The notes: generated by a model not told the origin, from the sequence alone. 64,000 bases of DNA from Cystobacter fuscus (GCF_002305875.1 NZ_CP022098.1:11780001-11844000); one strand, 5' to 3'. Shown: positions 51,847 through 59,955, counted from the first letter of the stretch. Made by a program: numbers and translations.

Positions 51847-52761
51847 TCACGGCCCCTTGGCCTTGACCGCCTTGGCCGCCGCGTCCTGCTGCTCCTTCAG
51901 GCCCACCTCGAAGGCGGCCTTCAGCCTGGCGATGAAGCCCTGGTAACCCGCCGGGTCGATGAACGGGTTGGGACGTGCGCCCGCCGCCAGCTTCACGCGC
52001 TTGCCGGACAGGTCGAAGAACTCCGGATGGGGGGCGAGGAAGACATCGACCTTCAGCCGGGCGGCCTTCTCGAAGGTGGAGCGGTAATCGCCGACGATGC
52101 CCTCGTACTGCGGCCGCTCCACCAGCCGGTTGGCCGCGATGGTGGCCGAGCAGAAGACGAGCCCCGGATGGGTCTTTCCCCCGTCCTTCACCTCGAAACC
52201 CCACGAGGTGCAGCCGCGCGAGTGCCCGGGCGTCAGGTGGGCCGTGAAGGTGCGACCGCCAAGCTTCAACTGGTAGCCATCCTGGATGGCGCGGTCGACC
52301 TTCACCTTGGGCACGGTCGCGCCCTCGTCCTCGTTGCCCAGGTAGAAGCCGCCCTCGAGCGCCGACTGGTCGCGCTCGCTCGCGATCAGCGTGGCGCCAG
52401 TGTCCTTCTTCAACTGAGCGAGGCCCCCCGAGTGGTCGAAGTGCGCGTGGCTGTTGAGCAGGTACTTGATGTCCGAGAGCTTGAAGCCGAGCTTCTGGAT
52501 GTTGGCCTCGATGAGCGGGGCGGACTCCGGCAGCGCGCCGTCGAGCAGGATGTGACCCTCCGGTGTCACGAAGAGGTAGGAGCCGAGGCCCTCGGTGCCG
52601 ACGTAATAGATGTTGTCGATGATCCGGAACGGCTCGGTGGGCGTGTTCCAGTTCGACGGCCAGTCGCGCGCGGCCGGCGGGGTGGGGGCCGCCGACTGGG
52701 CGGACGAAGGCAGGGCGAGGACGAGGGCGAGGCTCGCGGCGGCGAGGTGGAGCGGTTTCAT
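51847..52761 (-). CDS. Subclass B3-type metallo-beta-lactamase
   Basis: A 304-residue exported MBL-fold protein. Zinc motif HAHFDH (residues 105-110), then PGHSRGCTSW with the His of the third ligand, and HPEF further on, match subclass B3 enzymes that hydrolyse beta-lactams. The signal peptide ends near SSAQSA. ATG 52761 follows GGGAGAACG. It lies just left of a repeated element. Hydrolysis of antibiotics is expected from the family but not shown. Confidence 0.88.
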   Translation of the reverse strand: MKPLHLAAASLALVLALPSSAQSAAPTPPAARDWPSNWNTPTEPFRIIDNIYYVGTEGLGSYLFVTPEGHILLDGALPESAPLIEANIQKLGFKLSDIKYLLNSHAHFDHSGGLAQLKKDTGATLIASERDQSALEGGFYLGNEDEGATVPKVKVDRAIQDGYQLKLGGRTFTAHLTPGHSRGCTSWGFEVKDGGKTHPGLVFCSATIAANRLVERPQYEGIVGDYRSTFEKAARLKVDVFLAPHPEFFDLSGKRVKLAAGARPNPFIDPAGYQGFIARLKAAFEVGLKEQQDAAAKAVKAKGP

Positions 52762-52825
52762 CGGACGTTCTCCCAAGGGATCTGGTCGCGCGAGCCTAGC
52801 CGGGCCCCGGGGAGAAGGGGCGAGC

Positions 52826-52928
52826 CAGAGAAGGTGTCCAGAGAAGGTGTCAAAGAACTCGTTCCGCCCCCCATCTGGTAACACCCACGTACAGGGGAAG
52901 ACCGCCTACGAGTCGTCTGACACCTTTT
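52826..52928. repeat. MITE-like element, copy 1
   Basis: About 103 bp nearly identical to 58142-58243 (copy 1 has one extra C). Its ends carry AAGGTGTC (left) and GACACCTT (right), i.e. short terminal inverted repeats. No transposase is encoded, so it is a MITE- or REP-type element. It lies between the B3 MBL gene and the six-gene operon. Confidence 0.8.
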
Positions 52929-52944
52929 TCGCTGCAATCCTCGG

Positions 52945-53967
52945 CTACTTGAGACCTCGCCACCACGGCGTAGGGCCATCGAGCTGCGACGGCTCGACGA
53001 CCTGGCCAAGCCCCGGTGTGACGATCCGCAGGCTCTGTTCGGCCGCGAGACGCATGAGCGTCTCCGCGGGCTCGTCCCATGTGTGGAGCGCAAGATCGAA
53101 GGTGCCCCAGTGCACCGGCAGCAAGGTCCCGCCGCCCAGCATCTCAAACACCTTGAGCGCATTCTCGGGGCCCAAGTGGATGGCCTCAAAGCCCGGGTGG
53201 AACGCGCCGATCTCGAGCATGACGAGGTCGAACGGCCCGTACTTCGCTCCCGTCTCACGGAACTGCTCGCTGAGCCCCGTGTCCCCCGAGAAGAAGATCT
53301 TGTGTCGCTCCGACTGAATAACCCACGACGACCAGAGGGTCGTGTTCCGGTCGCCCAGGCTGCGACCGGAGAAGTGCTGGCATGGGGTCGCGGTGAAGCG
53401 CAGCCCTCGGACGTCGCACGCCTCGCCCCAGTCGAGCTCGTGAATGCGTTCGGGAGCAATGCCCAGCCGTTCGAGGTGTGATCCGACGCCGAGCGACGTG
53501 ACGATCGGGATCGTTGGCATGCTCGCGAGCGCGGCGATCGTGCTCGCGCACAGGTGATCGTAGTGGTCGTGGGAGAGCAACACCACGTCCAACGTCGGCA
53601 GCTCCGCGAGTCCTGCCGGCACCGGGTGGAATCGCTTCGGACCCGCGAAGGAGAACGGCGACGCTCGATCGCCAAAGACCGGGTCGGTCAGGATCCGATG
53701 TCCGTCGATCTCGAGAAGAACGGTGCTATGGCCGAGCCACGTCGTGCGGAGCCCCGAGTTGATTGGACGACCCCATGTCTCGTGGGGGCGCATGGTCGGC
53801 AAGGGAGCCTTTGGTCGACGCTTCGCTCCCCCGAAGAGAAACTCAGGAAGCATGGGGAGCACGCTGCCCGCAGGCGCGCTCCACGCACCTGCGGGATTGC
53901 GAAAGACCTCTCCGTCGAACTGCCTCGACGCACGAACTCGTTCCAATCGAAGACCGTGAAACTTCAC
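52945..53967 (-). CDS. MBL-fold hydrolase (NAPE-PLD / UlaG-like)
   Basis: A 340-residue MBL-fold enzyme with the H-D-H-Y-D-H zinc motif, SFAGPKRFHPVPAGLAELPTL upstream in two parts, FSGDTGL and LPVHWGTFDLALH. This matches the NAPE-hydrolysing phospholipase D-like/UlaG group. GTG 53967 follows GGGAGG with 6-nt spacing. It overlaps the SDR gene by GTGA, so it is the last gene of a six-gene operon. The substrate may be a lipid or phosphodiester. Confidence 0.88.
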   Translation of the reverse strand: MKFHGLRLERVRASRQFDGEVFRNPAGAWSAPAGSVLPMLPEFLFGGAKRRPKAPLPTMRPHETWGRPINSGLRTTWLGHSTVLLEIDGHRILTDPVFGDRASPFSFAGPKRFHPVPAGLAELPTLDVVLLSHDHYDHLCASTIAALASMPTIPIVTSLGVGSHLERLGIAPERIHELDWGEACDVRGLRFTATPCQHFSGRSLGDRNTTLWSSWVIQSERHKIFFSGDTGLSEQFRETGAKYGPFDLVMLEIGAFHPGFEAIHLGPENALKVFEMLGGGTLLPVHWGTFDLALHTWDEPAETLMRLAAEQSLRIVTPGLGQVVEPSQLDGPTPWWRGLK

Positions 53968-54851
53968 GCAGTGCCTCCCGCCACGCGCCCCGCGGCTTCG
54001 GCGCAGAGCCTCTCGCTCAGCGTCCACAGGTCGGCGGCGAGCTTCGCGTCCAGCGCCTGCTTCTGCGGGCGTGCAGGGCGCCGCTTCGAGACGTACTCGC
54101 CCTTGAGCGGCGTCGCCTCGGGCGAGGTCGCGAGCCAGATGAGGGAGTCCGCGCCTTGCTCCGGCGTGCTCGAGAACGGCTTCGCGAGAGTGTAGACAAG
54201 GTTCAACAGGAACCCTTGGTCGGACCCGAAGCCACCGAACTGCGTCCGTACCGTGCCCGGCTCGAAGCAGTTGGCGGCCGCCGTCGTCCCCTCCAGCCGC
54301 CGCTGGAGTTCCTTCGTGAAGAGCACGTTCGCGAGCTTCGAAGTCGCGTACGCACTCGGACCCGATCCCTCCAACGAGGTCGGCGTCTTTGCGAGGTCGA
54401 GCTTTCCGCGCGCCTGCATCCCACTTGACGTCGACACGACGCGCGCGCCGGGCGTCTTCTTGAGGAGGTCGAGCAGCGCAGTCGTGAGCTGGAAGTACGC
54501 GAGGTGGTTCAAGGCGAACGTCAGCTCGAACCCGTCAGGGCCCATCGTGGGCGTCTTGAAGGTGGCGCCTGCGTTGTTCACGAGGACATCGAGCCGGTCG
54601 TGCCTGGCCCTGAACTCCTCGGCGGCGCGCTTCACGTCCGCCATCCGCGATAGGTCGCAGAGGAGGAGGTCGATGTTCTGGTTCCCGCTGGCCGCCTTCA
54701 GCTCCGCGAGCACTTGCTCGGCCTTCTGCTTGCTGCGACCGACGATGGTCAACGTCGCGCCGCGCTTTGCGAACTCGGTGGCGGCGGCCTTGCCGATGCC
54801 GTCCGTCGCTCCCGTAATCAGGACCACTTTGCCTACGAGGTCTTGAGTCAT
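53964..54851 (-). CDS. Short-chain dehydrogenase/reductase
   Basis: A 295-residue NAD(P)-dependent oxidoreductase. Cofactor motif T-G-A-T-D-G-I-G, NNAG, catalytic Ser in VSTSSGMQ and Y-x3-K (SAYATSKLANV). It is of the retinol-dehydrogenase-like group. ATG 54851 has GGAG 6 nt upstream (inside an earlier in-frame ATG at 54863). It is coupled to the MBL gene downstream by GTGA and lies 35 nt from the TVP38 gene. Confidence 0.9.
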   Translation of the reverse strand: MTQDLVGKVVLITGATDGIGKAAATEFAKRGATLTIVGRSKQKAEQVLAELKAASGNQNIDLLLCDLSRMADVKRAAEEFRARHDRLDVLVNNAGATFKTPTMGPDGFELTFALNHLAYFQLTTALLDLLKKTPGARVVSTSSGMQARGKLDLAKTPTSLEGSGPSAYATSKLANVLFTKELQRRLEGTTAAANCFEPGTVRTQFGGFGSDQGFLLNLVYTLAKPFSSTPEQGADSLIWLATSPEATPLKGEYVSKRRPARPQKQALDAKLAADLWTLSERLCAEAAGRVAGGTA

Positions 54852-54886
54852 GACTTGCTCCATTGGTGTTGCGGTGAAGGAAGCGT

Positions 54887-55594
54887 CTAGCCGCGCTGGG
54901 CAACGCGAAGCTCCCTGGAGGACGAGGAGAGACGGCGGCGCTCGTAGGCCCGGGCGAGCGCAGCGATAACGAGCGACGCGACCAGGAGTCCGGCCATGAT
55001 CGGCCACGCGGCTGGTTGCATCTTCCCCGACGCGTCGAACATCTCGGCCCCGAGGTAGCTCACGAGGAGCAGCGGCGGCACGTAGCCGACGAGCGACCCC
55101 CAGAAGTGAGTCCAGAAGCGCACCTTCGACACGCCGAAGAAGGAGTGGAGCACCTGCGGCATCCAGAGGATCAGCCGCAGGAGCACAACGGTCTGGAAGG
55201 CGCTCCGCTCGAGCGCCTCGTCGTATTTTCGCAGCCGCGCGGGGATGCGCGCCGATACCCAGTCCCTCGCGACGAAGCGCGCGAACGAGAAGCCGACGAC
55301 ACTCGCCGACATCGTCCCGACCATCGAGAGCGCGAACGCGGTTTGCCACGGCCAGATGAGCGGCGCGGCGACGATGAAGATGCTCCCGGGGACGCCGAAC
55401 GGCTGCAGCACCGTGTACGCGACGATGAACGCGAGATAGCCCCACGCGCCCATCTCGACGAGCGCCTGCGCCAGGGCCCTCGGCTCACCGACGCGCGCGA
55501 AGACGCCGAAAGACCAGGCGGCGGCGAGCATGATGAGCACCAGCCCGACGACACCGAGCTTCACGTTCCGTAGTGAGCGAGTCGTTGTACTCAC
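54887..55594 (-). CDS. TVP38/TMEM64 (VTT-domain) membrane protein
   Basis: A 235-residue inner membrane protein with the VTT/DedA-like core: LQPFGVPGSIFIVAAPLIW, SMVGTMSASVVGFSFARFVA and WGSLVGYVPPLLLVSYLGAE. Related proteins act as lipid scramblases or in membrane organisation. GTG 55594 overlaps the stop of the preceding gene (GTGA), so it is translationally coupled. Confidence 0.88.
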   Translation of the reverse strand: MSTTTRSLRNVKLGVVGLVLIMLAAAWSFGVFARVGEPRALAQALVEMGAWGYLAFIVAYTVLQPFGVPGSIFIVAAPLIWPWQTAFALSMVGTMSASVVGFSFARFVARDWVSARIPARLRKYDEALERSAFQTVVLLRLILWMPQVLHSFFGVSKVRFWTHFWGSLVGYVPPLLLVSYLGAEMFDASGKMQPAAWPIMAGLLVASLVIAALARAYERRRLSSSSRELRVAQRG

Positions 55595-56253
55595 GCGCCC
55601 ACCCGGTTGATGTCGGCTGACTCGAGGATGAACCGGTCGGCGCGACCCTGAACGACACGCAGCATCGCTCGTCCGAGAATCTCAGAGGTGGTGAAGAGGA
55701 AAGGCATGAAGCGAACGAGCAACGGCGTGAGCAGGAAGAGCGGCTTCAGCAGCACGACGCCGAGTTGGTAGGCGCGTGTCTTGCTTCGGATGCCAGGGCC
55801 GGGGCGAATGAAGCCGGGGCGAACGGCGCCCGAGTGCGTGAACGGCATCGACTTCAGGGTGTCTTCGACGCGACGCCTGACGCGAGCCCACATGCCCGGA
55901 CCACCAGCGCCACCCGCGGAGCAGTAGCAGAACGACAACTTCGGATTGAGCCGCAGCAGCGTGCGCGCCCAACTCAATGTGAGCTCCTCCGTGATTCGCG
56001 CGTAGGCGTCCTCATCGAGCCCGCTGGAGCTGATGCCGATGGCCCAGATGCACGCGTCGTAACCGACAAGCTGGTCCTCGACGGAGGCCACTTCGAAGAG
56101 GTCGGCCATCACCAACTCGCGGAGCTTCGGGTGCATTACGCCGGTCGGCGCACGAACGACGCTGAGTACTGCTTCGACGTCAGGAGCGGCGAGCGCTTCG
56201 CGGAGCGCACCTGCGCCGACCATACCGCTCGCGCCGAGGAACACGATCTTCAT
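55591..56253 (-). CDS. NAD(P)-binding protein (epimerase-like)
   Basis: A 220-residue Rossmann-fold protein with G-A-S-G-M-V-G at residues 8-14 and a YCSAGGAGGPGMW segment in place of the usual Ser-Tyr-Lys set, so it is an atypical member. It ends in a hydrophobic region (LLKPLFLLTPLLVRFM). It may reduce or bind NAD(P) and associate with the membrane. It overlaps both neighbours by 4 nt. Confidence 0.8.
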   Translation of the reverse strand: MKIVFLGASGMVGAGALREALAAPDVEAVLSVVRAPTGVMHPKLRELVMADLFEVASVEDQLVGYDACIWAIGISSSGLDEDAYARITEELTLSWARTLLRLNPKLSFCYCSAGGAGGPGMWARVRRRVEDTLKSMPFTHSGAVRPGFIRPGPGIRSKTRAYQLGVVLLKPLFLLTPLLVRFMPFLFTTSEILGRAMLRVVQGRADRFILESADINRVGA

Positions 56254-57170
56254 CGCGTCGCTCCCTCGAAGTTGATGGTCATGCCCGAGATGTGCTCGAG
56301 TTCGGCGAAGAGCGCTCGGCCCGCGGCCGGGTCCTCGGCAAACGGTGCTGGTTTCACCTCTGCGGGGTCGCCTCGCAGCTCCATGAAGCCCGTGGGCCCG
56401 AAGTAGCCGCCCGGCATCGGTGCCTCGAGCGTCGCTGCCATCAACGTCGGCTCAGCGCCTCGCGCAGCCGACTGAATCAGCGGGTAGATCGCGAAGCTCG
56501 CGAGCTTCATCGGAAGGGACGTCACGCCAGCGAGGTTGGTGTTCGCAGCGCCGGGATGGCAGCAGAGCGACAGCAACCGCTGACCAGCTCGTCGCTGCAG
56601 TTCCTTCGCGAAGAGAATGTTTGCGAGCTTGGTTTTCGCGTACGCCCGAATGGGCCGGTAGTCGTTGACCGAGTCGAGGTCCGTCAGCGGGACCGGGCTT
56701 GCCTTGTGTGTTCCCGACGCCACTGTGACGACGCGCGGAGCCTTCGAGCGGAGCAGCGCCGGTAGAAGTAGAGCTGTGAGCCGATACGGTCCGAGAACGT
56801 TGGTGGCGAACTGCAGCTCATGGCCATCGATGCTCACTTCACGCTTCGGCAAAGCCATGACGCCAGCGTTGTGAACGAGCACGTCGATCGGCTTGGCAAG
56901 AGCGAGCTGCGCGTCGGCGAACGCGCGAATCGACGTAGGGTCAGACAGGTCGAGTCGGGCAGTGCTCGCGTCGGCGTTGGGCACGATCGCGCGCAGCCGC
57001 TCGACGGACTCCTTGGCCTTGCCATCATTGCGCGCAGCGATGACGACCTCGGCGCCCGCCCTAGCGAGCACTACGGCAGCTTCCCAACCGATGCCGCTGT
57101 TGCCGCCGGTAATGATGGTCCGCCGACCTTTCTGCGAGGGAATCTGTGCGGGGTTCCACTTCGTGGTCAT
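56250..57170 (-). CDS. Short-chain dehydrogenase/reductase (retinol dehydrogenase-like)
   Basis: A 306-residue oxidoreductase with T-G-G-N-S-G-I-G, LDLSD, HNAG (in place of NNAG), VASG and Y-x3-K (RAYAKTKLAN). It may act on a hydrophobic alcohol or ketone. It is the first enzyme gene of the tetR operon (ATGA overlap with tetR) and similar in plan to the SDR at 53964-54851. Confidence 0.9.
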   Translation of the reverse strand: MTTKWNPAQIPSQKGRRTIITGGNSGIGWEAAVVLARAGAEVVIAARNDGKAKESVERLRAIVPNADASTARLDLSDPTSIRAFADAQLALAKPIDVLVHNAGVMALPKREVSIDGHELQFATNVLGPYRLTALLLPALLRSKAPRVVTVASGTHKASPVPLTDLDSVNDYRPIRAYAKTKLANILFAKELQRRAGQRLLSLCCHPGAANTNLAGVTSLPMKLASFAIYPLIQSAARGAEPTLMAATLEAPMPGGYFGPTGFMELRGDPAEVKPAPFAEDPAAGRALFAELEHISGMTINFEGATR

Positions 57171-57733
57171 GAGCGCACCGCCTTCTTCCGTGTCTGTGGA
57201 GCGAAGCGCGCGGCGAGCACCTTCGTGCGCTGCTCGAGCACCTCGTTCGATGGTTCATCTGCGAGCAGTCCGTCGAGCGCGAGGAGGAAGACCTTGGCGC
57301 TCGCCTCGTCGCCGACGATGGCGGCCACGCACTCCAACGCGACCCTACGGTGGAGCGCCTCGCTCTCAGGATCGATTCGCTGGCACGCCTCGAGGAACTC
57401 AGCCCCCATCGGGGCACCGACCATCTCGGCCCAGGGCTCGAGGACCATCAGACGGCAGACGCTGAGCAACCGCTCGTAGGCCGTGCCTGCGCCGCTCGCC
57501 GCCTCCTTCGCGGCGGGGTGCCGAGAGACCAACCACTCCACGAAGACGGCCCGGTAGATGTCTTCCTTGTCCTTGAAGAGCCGGTAGAGCAGCGTGCGAG
57601 AGAGACCGGCACGCTTGGCAATGTCCTCGAAGGCCGTCTTCGCGAAACCGAAGTTGAGGAAGCACCATCGCGCGGCGGTCAGGACCCTCGCGCGCCGAGC
57701 GGCTGCCTCGTCGTCTGTCATCGTCGCTGGCAT
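57167..57733 (-). CDS. TetR-family transcriptional regulator
   Basis: A 188-residue repressor. The helix-turn-helix lies at about residues 15-60 (FGFAKTAFEDIAKRAGLSRT, then LLYRLFKDKEDIYRAVF) and an all-helical ligand domain follows. It heads a six-gene operon with 4-nt overlaps, so it probably senses the substrate or product of those enzymes. ATG 57733 is at the predicted transcript start (leaderless). An ATG at 57721 is an alternative. Confidence 0.92.
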   Translation of the reverse strand: MPATMTDDEAAARRARVLTAARWCFLNFGFAKTAFEDIAKRAGLSRTLLYRLFKDKEDIYRAVFVEWLVSRHPAAKEAASGAGTAYERLLSVCRLMVLEPWAEMVGAPMGAEFLEACQRIDPESEALHRRVALECVAAIVGDEASAKVFLLALDGLLADEPSNEVLEQRTKVLAARFAPQTRKKAVRS

Positions 57734-57739
57734 GGAGTC

Positions 57740-57768
57740 ATTGTGACACCAGGAGCACTAACTGTCAA
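57740..57768 (-). promoter_or_regulatory. tetR promoter and operator
   Basis: On the minus strand TTGACA (57768-57763), 17 nt, CACAAT (57745-57740). The transcript would start at about 57733, the ATG of tetR. TGACA-N14-TGTCA spans 57744-57767 across the promoter, a likely TetR operator half-site pair. Confidence 0.7.
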
Positions 57769-57986
57769 AATGCTCCGTATGCTCGAGGGCGTTCGGACGC
57801 TCGAGAGGCCACAGGCCATCGCCTTGAACGCCTTGCCCTCCTGGGGAAACCTCCTCCCGAGGCGAGGCGCGCGTTCCAGATGCTCGGGCCAGGAAGACTG
57901 CTTCCTCGCAGGCTGACCCTCACCTCCGCTGTCCTCGCGGAGTCCAACATGCGGCGCGCGTCACGGCTTCTTCCCGTCGTGATTCG

Positions 57987-58130
57987 TCAGCCCTGCCCAC
58001 GCTGCCCGCTGTGCTCTGCCCACGTGCCCGCGTGCGTCACGGCGCGCAGCGTTCGCTCGGCCATCGGATCGGCGCCGTCGACGGCTTCGAGCGCCAGCAC
58101 CGCCTCCTGGACGTCGGGCGCCAACATGAG
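57987..58130 (-). pseudogene. Remnant of a gene, cut by the repeat
   Basis: A minus-strand frame reading LAPDVQEAVLALEAVDGADP and then MAERTLRAVTHAGTWAEHSG, ending in a stop at 57987. It looks like the C-terminus of a DNA-binding, recombinase-associated protein. It runs straight into the MITE-like copy, with no proper start. Identity is from memory of similar sequences and is tentative. Confidence 0.45.
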
Positions 58131-58141
58131 CCCAGAGAAGG

Positions 58142-58243
58142 CAGAGAAGGTGTCAGAGAAGGTGTCAAAGAACTCGTTCCGCCCCCCATCTGGTAACACC
58201 CACGTACAGGGGAAGACCGCCTACGAGTCGTCTGACACCTTTT
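58142..58243. repeat. MITE-like element, copy 2
   Basis: A direct repeat of 52826-52928, 5.3 kb away, same orientation, with an identical core of about 90 bp. AAGGTGTC at the left and GACACCTT at the right form terminal inverted repeats. It adjoins a truncated gene remnant. The pair brackets the whole tetR operon. Confidence 0.8.
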
Positions 58244-58390
58244 CTGGGACAGCTCGGGCGGCCCCTGTCGGCTTTGACTCCAGCCCTTGATGCGTATAGC
58301 TTTGTGGCCATGACCGAGCGAGCCCACCTGACCAGCTCCTATTATCCGCTGTCCTCATAGGGCGGCGCGTTCGGTTGTGACCAGATGAAC

Positions 58391-58413
58391 ATGCCGCCGC
58401 TTTCCGGCGGCAT
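58391..58413 (+). other. tyrS leader hairpin 1
   Basis: ATGCCGCCG (58391-58399) pairs with CGGCGGCAT (58405-58413) around a 5-nt loop, 51 nt before tyrS. Confidence 0.6.
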
Positions 58414-58428
58414 GGTTCGACAGCAGAG

Positions 58429-58456
58429 CTCCGGAAGGCGGCTTTCCCCTTCGGAG
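58429..58456 (+). other. tyrS leader hairpin 2, holding the ribosome-binding site
   Basis: CTCCG-AAGG (58429-58438, one G bulged) pairs with CCTTCGGAG (58448-58456). The GGAG Shine-Dalgarno (58453-58456), 8 nt before ATG 58465, is the 3' arm of the stem, so translation may need the hairpin to open. Confidence 0.6.
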
Positions 58457-58464
58457 TTCTGAAA

Positions 58465-59739
58465 ATGACGACCCCCTCGATCGCATCCGTCCAGCCCCGG
58501 TCCGCCTTCTTGCGGACGCTGACCGAGCGCGGTTTCCTGAACCAGTGCAGCGACCAGACCGCCCTCGACGCCGCCCTGCAACAGGGCGCGGTCCCCGCCT
58601 ACATCGGCTTCGACGCGACGGCCGACAGCCTGCACGTTGGTCATCTGATGTCGATCATGACGCTGCGCTGGCTCCAGCGCACCGGGCACAAGCCCATCGT
58701 CCTGATTGGCGGTGGCACCACCCGGATCGGTGACCCGAGCTTCCGTGACAGCAGCCGCCCGATGCTCGACGACGCGCAGATCGCCGCCAACATGGAGGGC
58801 ATCCGGCGGGTCTTCGCCAAATACCTGACCTTCGGCGACGGCCCGACCGACGCCGTGATGGTGAACAACGCCGACTGGCTGGACGAGCTGCGCTACATCC
58901 CCCTGCTGCGCGACGTCGGGCAGCATTTCACCGTCAACCGCATGTTGAGCTTCGATTCCGTCAAGCTGCGCCTCGACCGCGAGCAGCCGATGACCTTCCT
59001 GGAGTTCAATTACATGATCCTCCAGGCCTTCGACTTCGTGGAGCTGTCGCGGCGGCACGGCTGCCGGCTCCAGATGGGCGGGTCGGACCAGTGGGGCAAT
59101 ATCGTCAACGGCATCGAGCTGGGCCGCCGGATGGAGGGCCTCGACCTGTTCGGGCTGACCACCTCGCTGCTGACCACCGCGTCGGGCATCAAGATGGGCA
59201 AGACCGCGTCCGGCGCCGTCTGGCTCAACGCCGACCGGCTGAGCCCCTGGGACTTCTGGCAGTTCTGGCGCAACACCGAGGACGCGGACGTCGGCCGTTT
59301 CCTACGCCTCTTCACCGAACTGCCCCTGGAGGAGATCGCCCGCCTCGAAGCCCTGGAAGGCGCCGAGCTCAACGAAGCGAAGAAGGTCCTGGCGAACGAG
59401 GCGACCCGCCTATGTCATGGCGCGGAGGCTGCCACCGAGGCCGCGGAGACCGCCCGCCGCACTTTCGAGGAGGGCGCCTTCGGCGAGGGTCTGCACAGCG
59501 TGGCGGTCACGCGAGCGGACCTCGACGCTGGCCTGCGCCTCGTCGAACTGCTCGTGGAGGCGGGCCTCGCCGAGTCCAAGGGGGCCGCGAGGCGCCTGAT
59601 CCGCGACTCCGGGGCGCGCGTGAACGGAACCGTGGTCGCGGACGAGGCGGCCCTGGTCACCGCCGCTGACCTGGACGGCGAAGGCCGCATCCGGCTCTCC
59701 GCCGGGCGAAAACGCCACGCCCTTGTCCGGTGCCGTTGA
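58465..59739 (+). CDS. tyrS: Tyrosyl-tRNA synthetase
   Basis: A 424-residue class I synthetase that charges tRNA-Tyr. HIGH-type motif H-V-G-H (residues 57-60), KMSKS-type motif K-M-G-K-T (243-247), and a C-terminal S4 RNA-binding domain ([20 protein letters not shown]). The KMGKT form is one I associate with alphaproteobacterial enzymes, not the usual KMSKS, so it may be transferred or a second copy. Its Shine-Dalgarno lies in a hairpin. The remaining length is normal for the family. Confidence 0.92.
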   Translation: MTTPSIASVQPRSAFLRTLTERGFLNQCSDQTALDAALQQGAVPAYIGFDATADSLHVGHLMSIMTLRWLQRTGHKPIVLIGGGTTRIGDPSFRDSSRPMLDDAQIAANMEGIRRVFAKYLTFGDGPTDAVMVNNADWLDELRYIPLLRDVGQHFTVNRMLSFDSVKLRLDREQPMTFLEFNYMILQAFDFVELSRRHGCRLQMGGSDQWGNIVNGIELGRRMEGLDLFGLTTSLLTTASGIKMGKTASGAVWLNADRLSPWDFWQFWRNTEDADVGRFLRLFTELPLEEIARLEALEGAELNEAKKVLANEATRLCHGAEAATEAAETARRTFEEGAFGEGLHSVAVTRADLDAGLRLVELLVEAGLAESKGAARRLIRDSGARVNGTVVADEAALVTAADLDGEGRIRLSAGRKRHALVRCR

Positions 59740-59822
59740 CGGAAGCATAAGCGCCCGGCGGTCATCCCCCATCCGGACTCATTCGTGGTGGGGGCCTGAA
59801 GGGAAACGAGGAAGAAGAGGGA

Positions 59823-59881
59823 GGCCGACAAGGAGTGAACGAGACGGACAGTTTGGAATGTAGTCCCGTTCGCATTCGGCC
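59823..59881 (-). ncRNA. Candidate structured RNA element A
   Basis: A 59-nt hairpin. In plus-strand coordinates GGCCGA (59823-59828) pairs with TCGGCC (59876-59881), GAACG (59837-59841) with CGTTC (59867-59871), and GGAC (59846-59849) with GTCC (59863-59866), with a 13-nt loop and a 4-nt bulge (59842-59845). Copy B has the same loop, bulge and helix order with compensated base-pair changes. It lies downstream of the Ro60-like gene. The strand shown is the gene strand; it is not proven. Confidence 0.55.
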
Positions 59882-59896
59882 TCCCTCCTCCGCCGT

Positions 59897-59955
59897 GGCC
59901 GGCAAGGGGTGAGTGAGACGGACAGTTTGGAATGTAGTCCCACTCGCATCCGGCC
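59897..59955 (-). ncRNA. Candidate structured RNA element B
   Basis: A 59-nt copy of element A, 74 bp further on. GGCCGG (59897-59902) pairs with CCGGCC (59950-59955), GAGTG (59911-59915) with CACTC (59941-59945), GGAC (59920-59923) with GTCC (59937-59940). Compared with A, three base pairs change together (one in the outer stem, two in the middle stem) while the 13-nt loop and bulge are identical. It ends 11 nt from the stop of the Ro60-like gene. Confidence 0.55.

Larger units (their letters stand above)
57734..58464. other. Intergenic region: promoter, gene remnant, repeat, tyrS leader
   Basis: A 731-nt gap. In order: the tetR promoter and operator (57740-57768), about 200 nt with nothing recognised, a minus-strand gene remnant (57987-58130), the second MITE-like copy (58142-58243), about 120 nt of unknown content, and the tyrS leader with two hairpins (58391-58456). 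Confidence 0.6.

Noticed and set aside
59823-59955. The hairpins as a rho-independent terminator of tyrS or rsr
   Set aside because: There is no T run, there are two copies with conserved bulge and loop, and the stems covary; a terminator needs none of this.
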